NCBI GenBank assembly: GCA_021234155.1
Contig: JAJEKV010000022.1
Location: forward strand, 10,418,837-10,482,836
Length of the DNA stretch: 64,000 nucleotides
From: Isoetes taiwanensis
Lineage: Eukaryota > Streptophyta > Lycopodiopsida > Isoetales > Isoetaceae
Direction: 5' to 3'
Shown here piece by piece: positions 44,657 to 57,489 of this stretch. Each line of letters opens with the position of its first letter. Within the stretch, counting starts at the first letter, position 1. The notes below the pieces were generated by a model. That model was not told where the DNA came from, did no database searches, and was given only the letters and a program-made list of their open reading frames with translations. The position numbers and the translations under genes were made by a program.

Positions 44657-45515
44657 TCAGTATATCTAGATAAATTATACAAGAGCACGTAAAAGGTCTA
44701 ACATTCCACATAGTCACTCCCTTCATAAGGAACACAATATCCTATGAGGAATGCAATGCCACATGACTACACTACCCTTACGGTCTTTCTCCTATAAGGA
44801 ACATAGCTCGATTTGGATAAATTATCCATTAATCCTTAAACCATATTAATTTTCCATCGATAGAGATATCCATTCCTTAATTTATATATTATTCTTAAAA
44901 GAAACTATCACAGGGGCCAAGGCCGCCGCGAACATTTCTTTGGTTCCAAACCTGTCAGGGTTGGACCTATTATTAAGGTTCGACATTTCATAATGTATCA
45001 CTTGCGTAATAACGTACTTATGTTAGCTCGAACGGTGTAAAGGATGTTCTTGAATATTCTAATAGTTTTGTTTACATTTTTCTAGTATGAAATCCTTTCC
45101 AATAGAGAATTGAATAGTAATCAAGAAAAACTGAGTTTGGAGGGGGCCTTAAATCAATACTTGAGCCTCGTCCAGGTTACATTCTTTGGTTTAGTCCTTG
45201 AAAATTTGCTAGTATCCTATTGATCAATATTCAAATAAGACATATTAGAGTAACATGCGTTGTCCTATTTTATTTTACTAAAGGAATTTTGGAGGAATGA
45301 ATTATCTAGTGATTAGAATACTCTAAGCCAAAGTTAATGGCCAATGGCTTAAAGGACTGTTGAAGGTATAAACTGGGCAGTGCAGTAATACTTAATTGAG
45401 TATATTAATGGGGTAATTAAGAGAAATAAAAATTGTTAAATATAATACCTAAATAACATATAGGGCTAATCACCACTTGAAAAAGGTTAAAATCTAATAT
45501 GGCCTGCATATAAAT
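44657..45515. other. Spacer
   Basis: AT-rich; nothing recognised. Confidence 0.4.
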
Positions 45516-46256
45516 AGCACCCAAAGTTTTTTTCTTTCACGTACATGCTGCTTTTGGATTGTGAGCCTCTCTCCCCATCCCGACAGTGGCATCTTCAGGT
45601 TCCACAACCACAGTGCAAAAGTATTTGGATGTGGACATGGGATAAACTGCTCCACCCTAAAGTGCTAGCGCTGCGATGGCAAATTCTCCATAGATGTGTT
45701 CGAGTGAATGTCTTAGTTTACAAGATGAATCCTAGAGTCTCAGATCATTGCCCTCTCTGTGGCCAACGTGTTGAAACTATTGAACACTGCTTTTTCTCGT
45801 GCGATCATCTACGGCTTGCTTGGGCGTGGTTGTTCCCTCTTTTCAATGTGTTTCTCACTAGCTAGGAGATCCTACTTGCACTTTATCCCCCTGTTTGACC
45901 TAACTTGCGTAAGCAGATATTTCATCTTGCTTCTAGTTGGATTTTGTAGTCTATCTGGCAGAGGCGACGTTTGTGTATTTTCCAAGGCATACACATCTCT
46001 GATTAGCAGCTTCTTCGTTACACTCAGCAGAAGATTTCTAAAGCTTATCGTTGCTCATCTCTAGCTGATTATAAGAAAGAGATAATTTGGCAAATGTATT
46101 TACGGTGTTCCTCTTATGCATAGACGGGTATTTGTGCCTAGTTGGGTCAGCCTATCTACTACATTTTTATTCATGTCTGTGCATTGTGTATTGCGCCTTT
46201 GTTCTTGTCAATAAAAAGAGTCTCACGTCCTTAAAAAAAAAAAGCACCCAAAGTTT
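45516..46256 (+). mobile_element. 5'-truncated LINE insertion with target-site duplication
   Basis: A 14-bp direct repeat agcacccaaagttt flanks the insert (45516-45529 and 46243-46256). The insert ends in a polyadenylation-like AATAAA at about 46210 and an A-run of about ten at 46233-46242. This is the signature of target-primed reverse transcription. Only the 3' end of the element is present, carrying the zinc-knuckle end of the pol protein. Confidence 0.9.
45545..45865 (+). pseudogene. LINE reverse-transcriptase zinc-binding domain (zf-RVT)
   Basis: The frame includes MWTWDKLLHPKVLALRWQIL, RVNVLVYKMN, DHCPLCGQRVETIEHCFFSC and LAWAWLF. This W-P-K-W layout followed by a CPLC...EH...C zinc knuckle is the zf-RVT domain at the C-terminus of plant LINE polyproteins. 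It is cut off at the 5' side by truncation of the element. Confidence 0.85.
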
Positions 46257-48088
46257 CACATTTAATCATCCTAGCTATCAAGAAATGGATGCAATTTCGA
46301 ATATAGAGGTGAAGATGAATGAATTGATGAAGGGCAAACGAACACTACAACAAAACCTAGTTTCTTCCTCTGGTAGGTGCGTCATGGTGGGCTATAGCTG
46401 TTGGAAAAAGCTTGCAGCTAAAACACCTCTTGTGATAGAACTTCCTCAAAATTTGTAACGGGGTATTCTGCTGTAGAACAGAACACAGTCGGATGATCTT
46501 TCTTGTGCTTCGAAAACTGGCATTCTCAAACAATGCCTATGCGCACCACAACATGGCCCAATCATCGGGCGAATTCATCCCTGTGCCAGGATAATGAGAT
46601 CTCCAAAAGCGAAGAAATTAGGCTGGAAAATCCTAGAGCTTTGTCCACGGTAAGAAATAAAACTACAAGACCGCCAGAGCGTTTTGGATCAAAAGTTATG
46701 GGTTCAAGAGCCAACCAAATTAGATAAATAGTAGAAATGGGTTCTAAAAATTGACCAAGAGAGCTTGGGATTAAATTAGAAATAAAAACTAAAAGCCTTA
46801 CGGGCCAAGTAAGCGGGTTGAGGCGACCATTGAAGTAGAGATTTCCCTCACGTACCCAGACATTAAATACCGACGGCTCGGTCGAAGACATAATAGTTCT
46901 TATCCTTCTTCTTCCTCTCATTTAATGCTACATTAAATGACCTCACTACAAGAATGACCGCTAGACATCGGAATAAGCATCGGGTGGCCTACCATATATG
47001 TGCATTGATGATCGATGACGAAAGTGACCTGAGCATAAAACCGATCATTACTTGATGAATATCGCGACTATCGGTCCATGTATATGCAATACGATGCAAA
47101 TCTTGATGCTGTCGATGCAAGGTCTTACATTAACACGGTATTGCATTGACTAGTATCTTGATGAATATCACGATGAATACATTACATTTTGCGATTAATA
47201 ATATGACGATTTTCCCCGACTAGCAGCCTTGAATATTGGAGTGATTATTAATCGACTATTCTTTGACTAATAATCGACTATTTTTTCTGATGCTAAACCT
47301 CGGGACTATTCTTTTTGACTAATAATTTGACTATTTTTCTGATGCTAAGCGACTATTGTTAAATTATCCGATGCTTTACTCATCGAAATATACATCGGGA
47401 GCATAATATCTATTTCATTAGTTGCTTATTGCATAGTTCTTCCAATAACCATGTCCATAACTTGATCCCAAAAGTCTTTTTGCAAGTTTAGGTTTCATAG
47501 AAGAAATTGTGACTAGAATGGAGTCATTTTTGTTTCCCTTGCCCTTGATTAGTGCATTAGATCATATTATATAATTGCATGAAACAACTCTATGTTATGT
47601 TTGTTTGAGGAATAAAAGAGAATAATGCTAATTGTAAAAAAGAAAATAAAAAAGGGGTTGGCTATAGATTTATTTGATTAGTTGTAGTTTTGCTACTATT
47701 TATTCTTTATAACTTTAGCAAATAGATAAAATATGAGAAGAAGAAGACCATTTGGTCATTGGTCACCGAGACGAGGGGGGAGGGAGGGTGGTTTTTTTCA
47801 AAAGAAATGATTTGTTATACATTAAGCTCAATATAATATAAATACAATCTCCTATTTATTCATCCAATAAATCATGTTGAATGTCCTCCCATTGATCATC
47901 ATCTAGTTGTAAAAAAGCAACCTTCGTCGCATATTTGGCATTTGAAGCTCAATTGTCTTCCTCCTCATCAATATAATCTTCCTCCACCATAGGCGAAAGA
48001 GTGCATCGGTGATCTCAATTCTTCATTGCTTGTTCTTTCATAATCTTCTATATTCCGCGCTCTACAAATTCTAAGTCTTGCTCATGCT

Positions 48089-48440
48089 CTACCTCTTCCT
48101 CTTGGTCCTCCCTCTCGTCCTCAAGGATTGTGTTGGAAATATGTCGAGGGATGTTGGTTCCGTAGGGATTACAATCCACCATGCACCGTTTTTGAGGGGT
48201 TGACATGGAAAAACACTTGTTGAACTTGATGTGGATATAACGAATGGTTCACTTACATCTACTAAGACTTGTGTTGAATCGACTTCAAAAAACGGATGGA
48301 TGTCGTCGCATTGTTTGGTTTCTTCCACGATATAGAGGTTTCAACCATTTGGCTTTTTAATATAGTCTGTCAAAATGAGCGAAAATCAAAATCAATAATA
48401 TCAAGAATAACCCCAACATATTCAAGCTCTCCATCAGCGA
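48089..48440 (-). pseudogene. DUF4216-like piece of a CACTA transposase
   Basis: On the minus strand a frame reads ELEYVGVILDIIDFDFRSF (near 48435-48375), then HPFFEVDSTQVLVDVSEPFV and WWIVI (ORF 48328-48089). The order (a 'yGvlkeIieldy' block, then 'D...pFilA', then 'W.vV') matches DUF4216, which lies at the C-terminal side of CACTA transposase proteins. Frame changes separate the blocks. Confidence 0.6.
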
Positions 48441-48731
48441 GTTATTATCCCTAGCACTTGATTGACTCTTTTGGTTAAACGAGGCAATTATTCGAAATCA
48501 AAAAGTAACCCGGGCTTTGTCAATGCCATCAATTCAAAATCTTGGCCATATGCCCACATCGAATTATGAAACCTAGCACACAAATTGATATATATAATAT
48601 TAAAATGCGGCACTTATGAGATTGGTTGCAAAAATGAATGAAAACAATAACATGTAAAGACTTCTGCGATCTATCACAACCAAGTCGCGATGTTGAGAAT
48701 CATCCTCTGAATCTTTTTCTCCATTGTCTTT

Positions 48732-48831
48732 NNNNNNNNNNNNNNNNNNNNNNNNNNNNNNNNNNNNNNNNNNNNNNNNNNNNNNNNNNNNNNNNNNNNN
48801 NNNNNNNNNNNNNNNNNNNNNNNNNNNNNNN
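48732..48831. other. Assembly gap (100 N)
   Basis: Exactly 100 undetermined bases, the usual placeholder for a gap of unknown size. ORFs running through it are not evidence of coding. Confidence 1.
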
Positions 48832-49186
48832 AGGCTTTCCGTAGCTTTGATGACAACTTCACCAATTGGGCGGTCTGTATCGGTGGGGCCTTGGATTGCG
48901 GGGTATTGCACTCTTCTATCTTGAAGTCCTCAGCGATTTTTATAACATATCGTTCTGTCACTATCTCTTTGTGCCTTCTCAAGTTTATACATTTCCACCC
49001 ACCCATCTAATGGTAGATACGCATTGTTTAAGGCGTATTTATTTATGCCTTCAAACATCTCTTAAACAGCATGGATTTGCTTACCCAAACTTGCAGACTT
49101 CACCTTCTATAACCAATTAGAGTGATCCCTCTTACTTCCAAATCTTTGGTGCATTTGGATCTATAAGATATTAGTGAAGTGATACG

Positions 49187-49423
49187 TTAAGAAAAATAAT
49201 GTCTCTTGAATAAGATGTCATACGCTATACATCCTCGGACGCCATTTGGCCGCACAAAACCTTTCGGTACCTTCATATCTCTAAAAAAACATCCATCACG
49301 GAAGGGTTTGAATGGAAACTGACTTAATATTTCTTGTGTAAATGCACCAATAGATGTACTAGATTGCATTAGGTATAAGAGATTATGAAATTGGATTCTA
49401 TGACATACATGCACGAAGATCAA
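49187..49423 (-). pseudogene. DUF4218-like piece of a CACTA transposase
   Basis: The minus frame contains MKVPKGFVRPNGVRGCIAYD. CACTA proteins typically carry a 'KxYVRNxARPEGSIAE' phrase at the end of DUF4218, to which this is similar. The position between the transposase_21-like and DUF4216-like pieces agrees. Confidence 0.45.
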
Positions 49424-50979
49424 AAGAAACTAGTGGGAAATAGATCCTCCCCAGTTGGCATAATTGTCTCTACAATCTCTATTTCCATGCTTGGGATATC
49501 GAAATGACTATGATGTTTAAGAAAAGAAATCCACGGAAAGGCTGGCGAGAGTCTGAGATGACCTTTTAGGATAGAAAGGTGTCGAGGCAATTCTCTAGAG
49601 CATGGCGATATCTTTGGAATTAAGAGAATATAAAATTAGTATGATAGTTGCATACTTATATATAAACTCATGTATCTAGTCTCTAAACATGCTTCTTCAA
49701 TCATTACATTTATATGTACGTAGAAACTTATGCCGATCATGTGACTTTAAGCTCCCCAGATCCCCATCTTTTGTGAATGCCCTTCTAAGAGAAGATCAGG
49801 TACCGGTTAGATGTAGAGTTTTAATAGGCGCTTTTACTTGTTTGAGTTCATCAAACCCTCACCGACATGGAAACTTCCACTACGTGCGGGAGAGTCTTCA
49901 TCATCACTTAGCGGCTTATAAAGAAATCAAAGATAATTCATGAGTGTTTGTGCGTAGCATTCACCGAATAATATAAGAATTTTTGATGTTATACAATCAA
50001 AATGCAATATAATATGATGTTAATAATCATTATCCTTTAGCTTAAGCTTATTCTACCATGACATAGAATGAGGATTATTCATGTTCATTAGATCATCTCT
50101 AAGCTTGCCTTATTTCCAAATCACACAAAAGCTTCGTAATAGTAAATGTGGACCTTTGTCACAAAATTGCTTGCATATCTTATATGCATTACAACAAGCA
50201 CCCATAACAAGTAATTCATATGCCAATAACTTAGAGTGTCAATGTCTATTGAGATAATCTCACATTCTAATGACAGCAGGTTAGGCGGTTAAGCCCTAGC
50301 GTCATGTTCTGTGATAGATCACGGCCACGGGCATTGGGCCAGGAGTTTTGAATGAGCAATGGCTCGAAAACCATTGGGCCTTAATTTCCCCATAGTCAAA
50401 TAGCACACTGTTTAGATGCCCTCTCTAAATAATCTATGTTTATCATCTCAACCATTATATCGAGATACAGTACCATGGTGACAAATCTTGACATCACCTC
50501 TTCATTCTCTTAAGGCACTAGTGTTTAAAGACCACTAGTCATAATAACTATCATAGAATTACAACCGGCTTTCTTATGCGTTTTGTTTTATAATTTAAGA
50601 TTATGATATGAAATTCAATCTCTAAAATAAGACACAATAACAGCCATTTAACCCATCTTAAGTCAACAACATTAGTAACTTAAAAATTAGTAATCTAAAA
50701 AAAATATATATGTTCCATATTTATGAAAAGCAATAGTGCATTACTGACTATATTAAATGCATCTTTGACCATTCCTTCCATAGGGTACCCAAACTTAATA
50801 GGTTCTACCACTTTTTGGCGTTCTACTGTAGGATACCTCTTACGAGCGGGTAGTTTCATGATTCCTCTCCGGGATGAAGAAATTTGGCATTATGGCACAA
50901 ACCCTCCGCATATGGTCAATATACCCATTCATATCTGCAGGTGGATCATATACATTTGTCTCTTCAAATTAAATTTTGT

Positions 50980-51300
50980 TAATTCGAATGACACCATTTG
51001 TTTATAAGTCTTTTAATGTTGCCATGGACACTTGGTAGACCATCCAACATATACAAGTTACTCGTGAAGCATGTGCTCCATGATTTTTTAGCTCTGCTCA
51101 ACGATCTTTTGCATTCCGATGCCATAGCATAAGTAGACATCTTGGGCATAAAAGAAGCAAGTTATCTGCAGCCCCAAGGATACTAGGACCACCATATACC
51201 ATCCAGCAGCACGTAGAATGCCGGATGGGACATTCACATGTTCCATTAATAATACAAACCCCGCTTCCGGCTTACAGTGGTACATGGAAGGTGCTATCAT
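50980..51300 (-). pseudogene. Transposase_21-like piece
   Basis: The minus strand reads AQDVYLCYGIGMQKIVEQ, comparable to the 'DIDVYLxPLIDEL' motif of CACTA transposases, followed about 35 bp further by GWSTKCPWQH, comparable to the 'GWSTKGxxACP' motif. Spacing and order agree with Transposase_21, but individual matches are weak and frames are broken. Confidence 0.4.
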
Positions 51301-54072
51301 GTACTTATGGCTGATACATAAACTCTTCCAACATTGGTGTGAGTTCCTTCCAACAACTAGAGTTGATCAGAATAAATAGACAATCCGGCTTTGAGATGAC
51401 AAGGAAGTTGATCAACCATGTCGGTTGATTTCACATGTATGAGCTGCAACATTATATGAGATTTTATTGAAGCGGGCTTTTAAGCCATTTGCTAATGTAC
51501 TTCCCCTTGTGGAAGCCTCTCTCCAACTTCTTGAGTCTCCCCTTAGAAGATTGGGCGGGCGGAACTTGTACAATATGGGGTAATGGGCGGATTGATCGGA
51601 TGAGCTACGTGGAAGTATCGCACTTCACGGGCATGTTGAGAATCCTTATTGGAGTATCTCCAAATACTATGACCAAGTTTTATATAATACCCTAAAGTAG
51701 GAAAAAGTGTAAAATTAAAATAATATAATTGTTTAAAAGCCCATTCTTACCTCGATGCACTTCTTCTTGTGCTTTCAATTGACTCGGGCGAAGGTGGGGC
51801 GCGTGGGCATCAACCATACTTCATTTGTGTGATCTTGTCGGTGCTATACATTCATACGCTGGTGCCTTTGCATTGGTTACACCAACAATCAAATCTTGCT
51901 TGGCAAAGTCGGCTCCCGATGGATCATCGCGAAACCAAGTTTGGCTGCCTTACTTTTTGCTTGAGCAGAGAGATGGCCAGTTTCATTTCTAGAAACAATG
52001 ATAAAAATAGAGTAAACAAATGAAGCGTCACAACAGAGAGAAGTTTAAATAATCAAAAAGGCTCAAACCTTATTGCTGAAACATTCGTTGATGGATGGAA
52101 TTGACGATTGGCTTGTTGCCAGCGAACGGAAGTCGATTAGGATGCTTTCGGGCGCGTCGCTCATCCCTCGTTTAATAAAGGGTGAAATACTTTGGCAATG
52201 TAATTGGTATCTTACTCTTTGCAAAAATTTGCTATAGAACCAATGGCATAAACTATATTTATATATTAGTAACAAAACGAAAAAATGATACAACTTTTAC
52301 ATATAGATTCTTTGGTTCTAAGATGCACTACATTAATTAATTAATCGGCCCAAATGTTGAGCGAACATATGCATTAATTAATGGAGTATGCTTAATTACG
52401 TTGAGCGAACATATGCATTAATGGGTATACTTTGTTTTGGATTTATTGTTAGCGATGATTACCTCCAAATTCTTTGTGAAAATTGCAGCCATTTCGCGAG
52501 GGCGCATTTCTTGGCGATGGGAGGAAGGAGAAACGGCATGCATTCTTGACATTCCCTTTCTGTTAACAAGTAGCACTCTAGCCAAAATGAGCTGTTGATC
52601 TTGCTCGTGCGGATGTCGCCAAATCTCTTGATTTAATAAAACTCGGTTGCTATTTTCCCGGAAAGACCTGTTAGCCCATTTCCAAAGTTTGCTTAAGTTA
52701 ATTTAGGAATTTTATATTCGTGAACAAGTTGACACAAAATTTGATGCCGAATGCTTACATAGGCAGGAGCCTTCTGGAGTATTGCACATTATCTTTTCGA
52801 TCCAAGTGTTGAATCTGCATTGAGTCCTTAGATTATTGACGGCTTGTTATTTCGCCCCATTTATAGATTGAGGTTGTGAAGAGTCATATACATTTGATCG
52901 ACATCACCATAATATCTTGAAAATTGAGTTTTCACCTTCTCCATGATCATTCAAATACGACCTATTGATCTCCGATATCTCTAACAAATCTTTTGGCAGA
53001 GAGAGCATTTGCTAATATCTTGCAAGAATTTTATCTGATATCCATGTGAGAGCTAAAATTCCAAACTGAGGTATTTTGAATTGAAATGTTTGTAGTCTAA
53101 ATTTCAACTGAAATGTTTTGTTTGTATTATTAGTGGCTCCAATGGAGACTTTGAAGAAGAGAGGGGAGTGCTCACGGAGGACACATGAGGAGTTACGGAG
53201 AAATGATTAAATAGCGTCACTAGCGATTACTTGGGGGATTGGGGCGAGAAGAGTTGCTGAAGTTTAAGGCTGCACTTGAGAAGCAGATCGAGCATATCGG
53301 TACTCCCTCAATGGTCCCAGAGTGGAAAGCTGAGGTCAAAGCTCAAAGGTATGCTTACTTTTGAGTATTATGGCATACATTGTCGGTAGTCTCCTAAAAA
53401 TAGTCACGGCGATTCTCAAACCTAAAGTATGAGATCTTTCTTTTCTTGTATATACACTTAATAACTTAGAATCAGCCAGAAACTTCTTCTATTTCTTCAC
53501 CGGATTAATACGCTGGGGGAAGCTTCCATAGAAGCGTCATGCCTCTTTTAAGAAACATCGGTTAGTCTACGAGCTTCCCACATATCGATGAAACAAAACT
53601 TGAAGGACTGATCTTTCTTCGATAAGCCTTCTTGGAACCAAATGTCTTTGGATCGCACTATGTCGGACATTCTCTGTTTCACGATCATCAACCAACAACT
53701 CCTTTGTAAATCCTCTAGAATTGAAGGAGGGAGGCAAGAAAGGAGGCCTTGAAGCCTAAGATGCAAAGAATCCCTTGGCACATTCTGAAAAAGGATGAGC
53801 CTTAATCTCTTGACTCCTATATACGCCCAACCTCTTATTATTACTATCTCTCACCAAAAGCTCACCACGTTTGAATATGGCAAAAAGTTTCCAGAATTTG
53901 ATCATGTTTGTTTAACTTTTGAATTGGATGGGAAAGTAAGTAGCAAAGAAAGATCTATCAAATCATGCTCGAAGATAAAGACTAGATTATAAGAAGAAAG
54001 ATAACTAGAAGCTGCTTTAATGTATTTTGGCCGGTCAGGGGACCTCCAAGTAGATGCAACTTGCTTAGCTGA

Positions 54073-54158
54073 TATAGTATTGCAGGTTGTAAAAGACGTC
54101 TTTGGTGTAACGATGATATAGTGTTGCAGGTTGTAAAAGACGTCTTTGGTGTAACGAG
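54073..54158. repeat. 44-bp tandem duplication
   Basis: 'tgcaggttgtaaaagacgtc' then 'tttggtgtaacga' occurs at 54081 and again at 54125, nearly identical. Confidence 0.95.
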
Positions 54159-55942
54159 GATTGGAAGTAGATTGTTCCAACCATTCAAGGGTTTAGTTTC
54201 ATGTTTAAAAGAACTGTTGCATGGCAAGGAAGGCCGGATAATACTTTGCAAGTGCCGAAACCATGTGGAACGCTAGAATGCATAAATCGATTTTGCTCTT
54301 GTACTAACCAATGGTTCAATTTTTTATGTACATTAATATACTTATGAACGGTTGTTTTAAGCTTCATTTTTTTATCATTTTCTTGATATGTGAAATTGTC
54401 CATATTATGATAACCATATGTTATTGTTTCTTCTAACTTGTGGTAAATCCCTTTTGGAGCTGACAAACAAAGATGTGCACAAATCGAGGTGAAAGAAGAA
54501 ATAGTGGAATGTCCATCTTAGAAGGAGAGATAACGATGACATTGAAATAGTTGGGCTTTGAAAGAGTTCTTAGATAAAGTGGAAGATGAAAAGAACATCA
54601 TAAAGGGATGAATTCATGGTGGAGGAACGTATGGTGGAAGAGGAATAAAGAGACGATTATGATGAAAGATTGACGGCGATGGAAGATGCTGAAGAATTAC
54701 ACCGTTGAGCTCGTGTGTTGAATTTGAAAGGGGATTAGGAAGAGGTCGCTTGAGAGAAGGCACTAAAGAGTGACAATGCATCACTTGAGGAAAAAACAAA
54801 GTGCAAGGGCAAAGGGTATTGGAGCAGTCACGATTTTATGGATACAGCTGTGACAGGAACACATTGCCACCGGTATAAATCTCTTGAGGGTATGTAAGGG
54901 TACACATGCTCCTTTTCTATGTAATGACAATGCGTTTTTGAGATTTTTCTATGTAGCGGTAATCGTTTTGAAATAATAATGTTTTGCATTTTGAGATATA
55001 TATTGTCTTGGTTTTTAATTTTGCATTATATAGATTTTATTATTTGATTCTATTCACCACAATATCACACCTAACTTCATAATCTAATTCCTGGATTTGA
55101 CAATTAATATGGTGGCTATCCCGGACCAACAACATGAGGGATTTTATCGTGCTATATGCGATGTAAGCCCGTGGTGTGATGATTTTCTACGATGCTTATT
55201 TTTGACAATTACTCGTATCCATTTTGATGTTTTCACGATGCTTAGTATGGCGATTAATCGACCTGGTGGTTTTGCGATGCTTATATGATGATAAATCTAC
55301 AACCATCGTGCTTGAGTCTGGCTGAAATTAGTGCGATGATTCAAAGCGACAATTTTTCTTGATAATACTATGATGATTAGCGATGATTACGTCTTATTTT
55401 GACAAATTTGTTACGTGCTTATTAGAATAATTTTGCATCGAGAAAATATACATCAATTGATCGTAAGTCATAGAGTATGGAAGTGATACGTTTATGAAGG
55501 TTATCGATGCTTATTAAATTGCTGTGATCATTCTCTTGTAGTCTTTGCGTGGCTTGTTCGGCCCCTATTTTGTAAGAAGAAAAGCAAGAACAAAAAATGA
55601 CAGCGACACATAAAAGGAAAAGGATTAGCTAGTCCCTTGGGCTCCATACCCAAAAGCCCCATAAGCTTTGAGGCTCTCCTTCTTAAGGAGAATTGGCTTA
55701 TAATTGTGCCATCTTAAGAATGAATACTATTCATTGCGTAGGGGATTTAATTAGTCCTTACATGCCGCGATATCATGGCCAAAAACTTCCACGAGCTTAA
55801 TGAGGCCATCTCTAGCCTAATATGCCTTGATTCTTAAAGGTCTCAACAATTGGATCATGGTAAGTGATAATTCTCACCCCTTCATCCAGGTCACACCTTG
55901 TTCTCAAAATAATAATTATCTATATATTAATATTAGTATTTG

Positions 55943-56045
55943 GGTGTTTGGTCTAGTGGTAACACACTAGTTCTAGCAACTATAGGTCTCGAGTTCGAGG
56001 CCTTAAAATCCACTCTGAGCTGCATCCAAATCCCACCAGAGATGC
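55943..56045 (+). repeat. tRNA-derived SINE head
   Basis: TGTTTGGTCTAGTGGTAAC (box A) is followed by TCTCGAGTTCGAGGCC (box B) about 30 bp later. Downstream sequence (56003-56045) is non-tRNA body. It sits 400 bp right of the CACTA end. Confidence 0.65.
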
Positions 56046-57150
56046 AATAGTGTGGTATTGATACATGTCTACATGGATCGCTTAATAAATAACAGTGTGG
56101 TGTTAGTGTCTAATTGGATGTTGCTTAGTAATGTGGCGTGTCGATACATGTCTACATGGATGCTGCTTAGTAATGTAGTGTGGTGTTAGTGTGATGTATC
56201 TAATTGGATGCTACTTAGTAGCTTAGTAATGTAGTATGTCTAATTGGATCTTTGCCCAGTAATGTAGTGTGGTGTTGTGTCCTAGTGGATGTTGCTTGAA
56301 GTAATGTGGCGATGTCGTCTATGTCCCACATGGATCTTTGCTGTGTGTAGTGTGGTGTTGGTGTGATGTATGGTGGATGCTACTTGGTAGCTTAATGTGT
56401 AGTATGTCCCTAGTGGATGTTGTTTAGTAATGTGGCGTGTCGATACATGTCTACATGGATCTTGCTGTGTGTGTAGTGTGGTGTTGAGTGTCCCAGTGGA
56501 TGTTGCTTAATGTGGCGTGTCGATACATGTCATACATAGATGCTGCTTAAAAATAATGTAGTGTGTGTTAGTGTGAGTATGTATCTAATTGGATGCTACT
56601 TAGTAGCGAAAGTAATGTGGTGTGGTGTTGGTGTGGTTGGAGCAGGGTACAGGGTGAGGAGGATTGTTGTTAGAGTTGAAACTCATGTAGTGTGGTGTTA
56701 GTGTGGTGTGTCGATACCCTTTACATTGGCTTTATTCCGGGGTAGAAAGAGTTGTTTAGGTTGAAGCAGAATTTCATTTTGAGTTAGCGCATTGCGAGAA
56801 AAATTAGGAATGGAATTTTTTATGCATATTTGTATAAAGTAATACAAATTCTGATTAAGGAGGCTGAAAATATCGACTATTTAATGAAGAGTAGGAAAAT
56901 TTCAGATTAGGTTTCTTTGGTCGATACATGTCTAATTGGATCTTTGTAGTAATAGTGTGGTGTAGTGGATCTTTGCTTAGTAATGTAGTGTGGTGTTAAT
57001 TAGTGTGATGTACATCTGGTGGATCTTTGCTTAGTAATGTAGTGTGGTGTTAGTATGATGTATAATTGGATGCTGCTTAGTAATGTAGTGTGGTATTAGT
57101 GTGTGTATCTAATTGGATCGCGACTTAGTATGTAGTGTGGTGTTGGTGTG
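56045..57150. repeat. Minisatellite, unit about 50-60 bp
   Basis: The phrases 'gtaatgtagtgtggtgtta', 'gtgatgtatctaattggatg' and 'gatacatgtctacatggatg' recur many times with irregular deletions. The first copy overlaps the end of the SINE head, so the array may have grown from the SINE body. Confidence 0.8.
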
Positions 57151-57480
57151 GTGTGTGATACCCTTTGTTGGGCAAATTCCAGGAGGTAGAGAAGGATTGT
57201 TCTGGTTGAAGCAATGGTGGTGTTGTGTCGATACCCAGCGTTGAGGCAATTTTTTGGGGGTAGAAGTTGTTACGGTTGAAACTAAGAATTTGCATTTGAT
57301 TGGCGCATTGCAAGAAAATTTAGGTAGATTTTTGTACCATTTGTATAAGAGTAATACAAATTTCCCTATTGGGAGCTGAAAATGGAGCTATTTAATGAGA
57401 GAAAGAGTGGGAAAATTTAAATTAGGTTTAAAAGCACTTGCTTCTTGTTGAATACATGTCTAATTGGATCTTGTAGTAAT
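56690..57480. repeat. Two diverged copies of a segment about 230 bp long
   Basis: 56695-56940 and 57222-57478 share 'gtgtcgataccc', 'gcgcattgc(g/a)agaaaa', 'tttgtata' then 'gtaatacaaatt', 'gctgaaaat', 'ctatttaatga' and 'tacatgtctaattggatc'. The copies lie about 530 bp apart and interrupt the minisatellite. Confidence 0.8.
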
Positions 57481-57489
57481 GTGGTGTGT

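Larger units (their letters stand above)
46944..55543 (-). mobile_element. CACTA (En/Spm-type) DNA transposon, about 8.6 kb
   Basis: The left end at 46944 reads CACTACAAGAATGACCG and the right end at 55529-55543 is cattctcttgtagt, the inverted counterpart of ACTACAAGAGAATG. Both ends carry the same subterminal motif AATAAGCATCG in inverted orientation, plus many GATGAATATCG/CGATGCTTA variants (46960-47400 and 55150-55520). Minus-strand transposase-type pieces lie inside in the expected order (transposase_21-like, DUF4218-like, DUF4216-like). The last base of the right end differs from the left. The reading frames are heavily broken and the element spans the N gap. Confidence 0.7.

Noticed and set aside
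46343-46357. CACTACAACAAAACC as a further CACTA terminus
   Set aside because: Only the first seven bases are typical, there is no subterminal array, and no inverted partner was found.
48600-49006. ORFs reading through the N gap
   Set aside because: Undetermined bases cannot support a frame.
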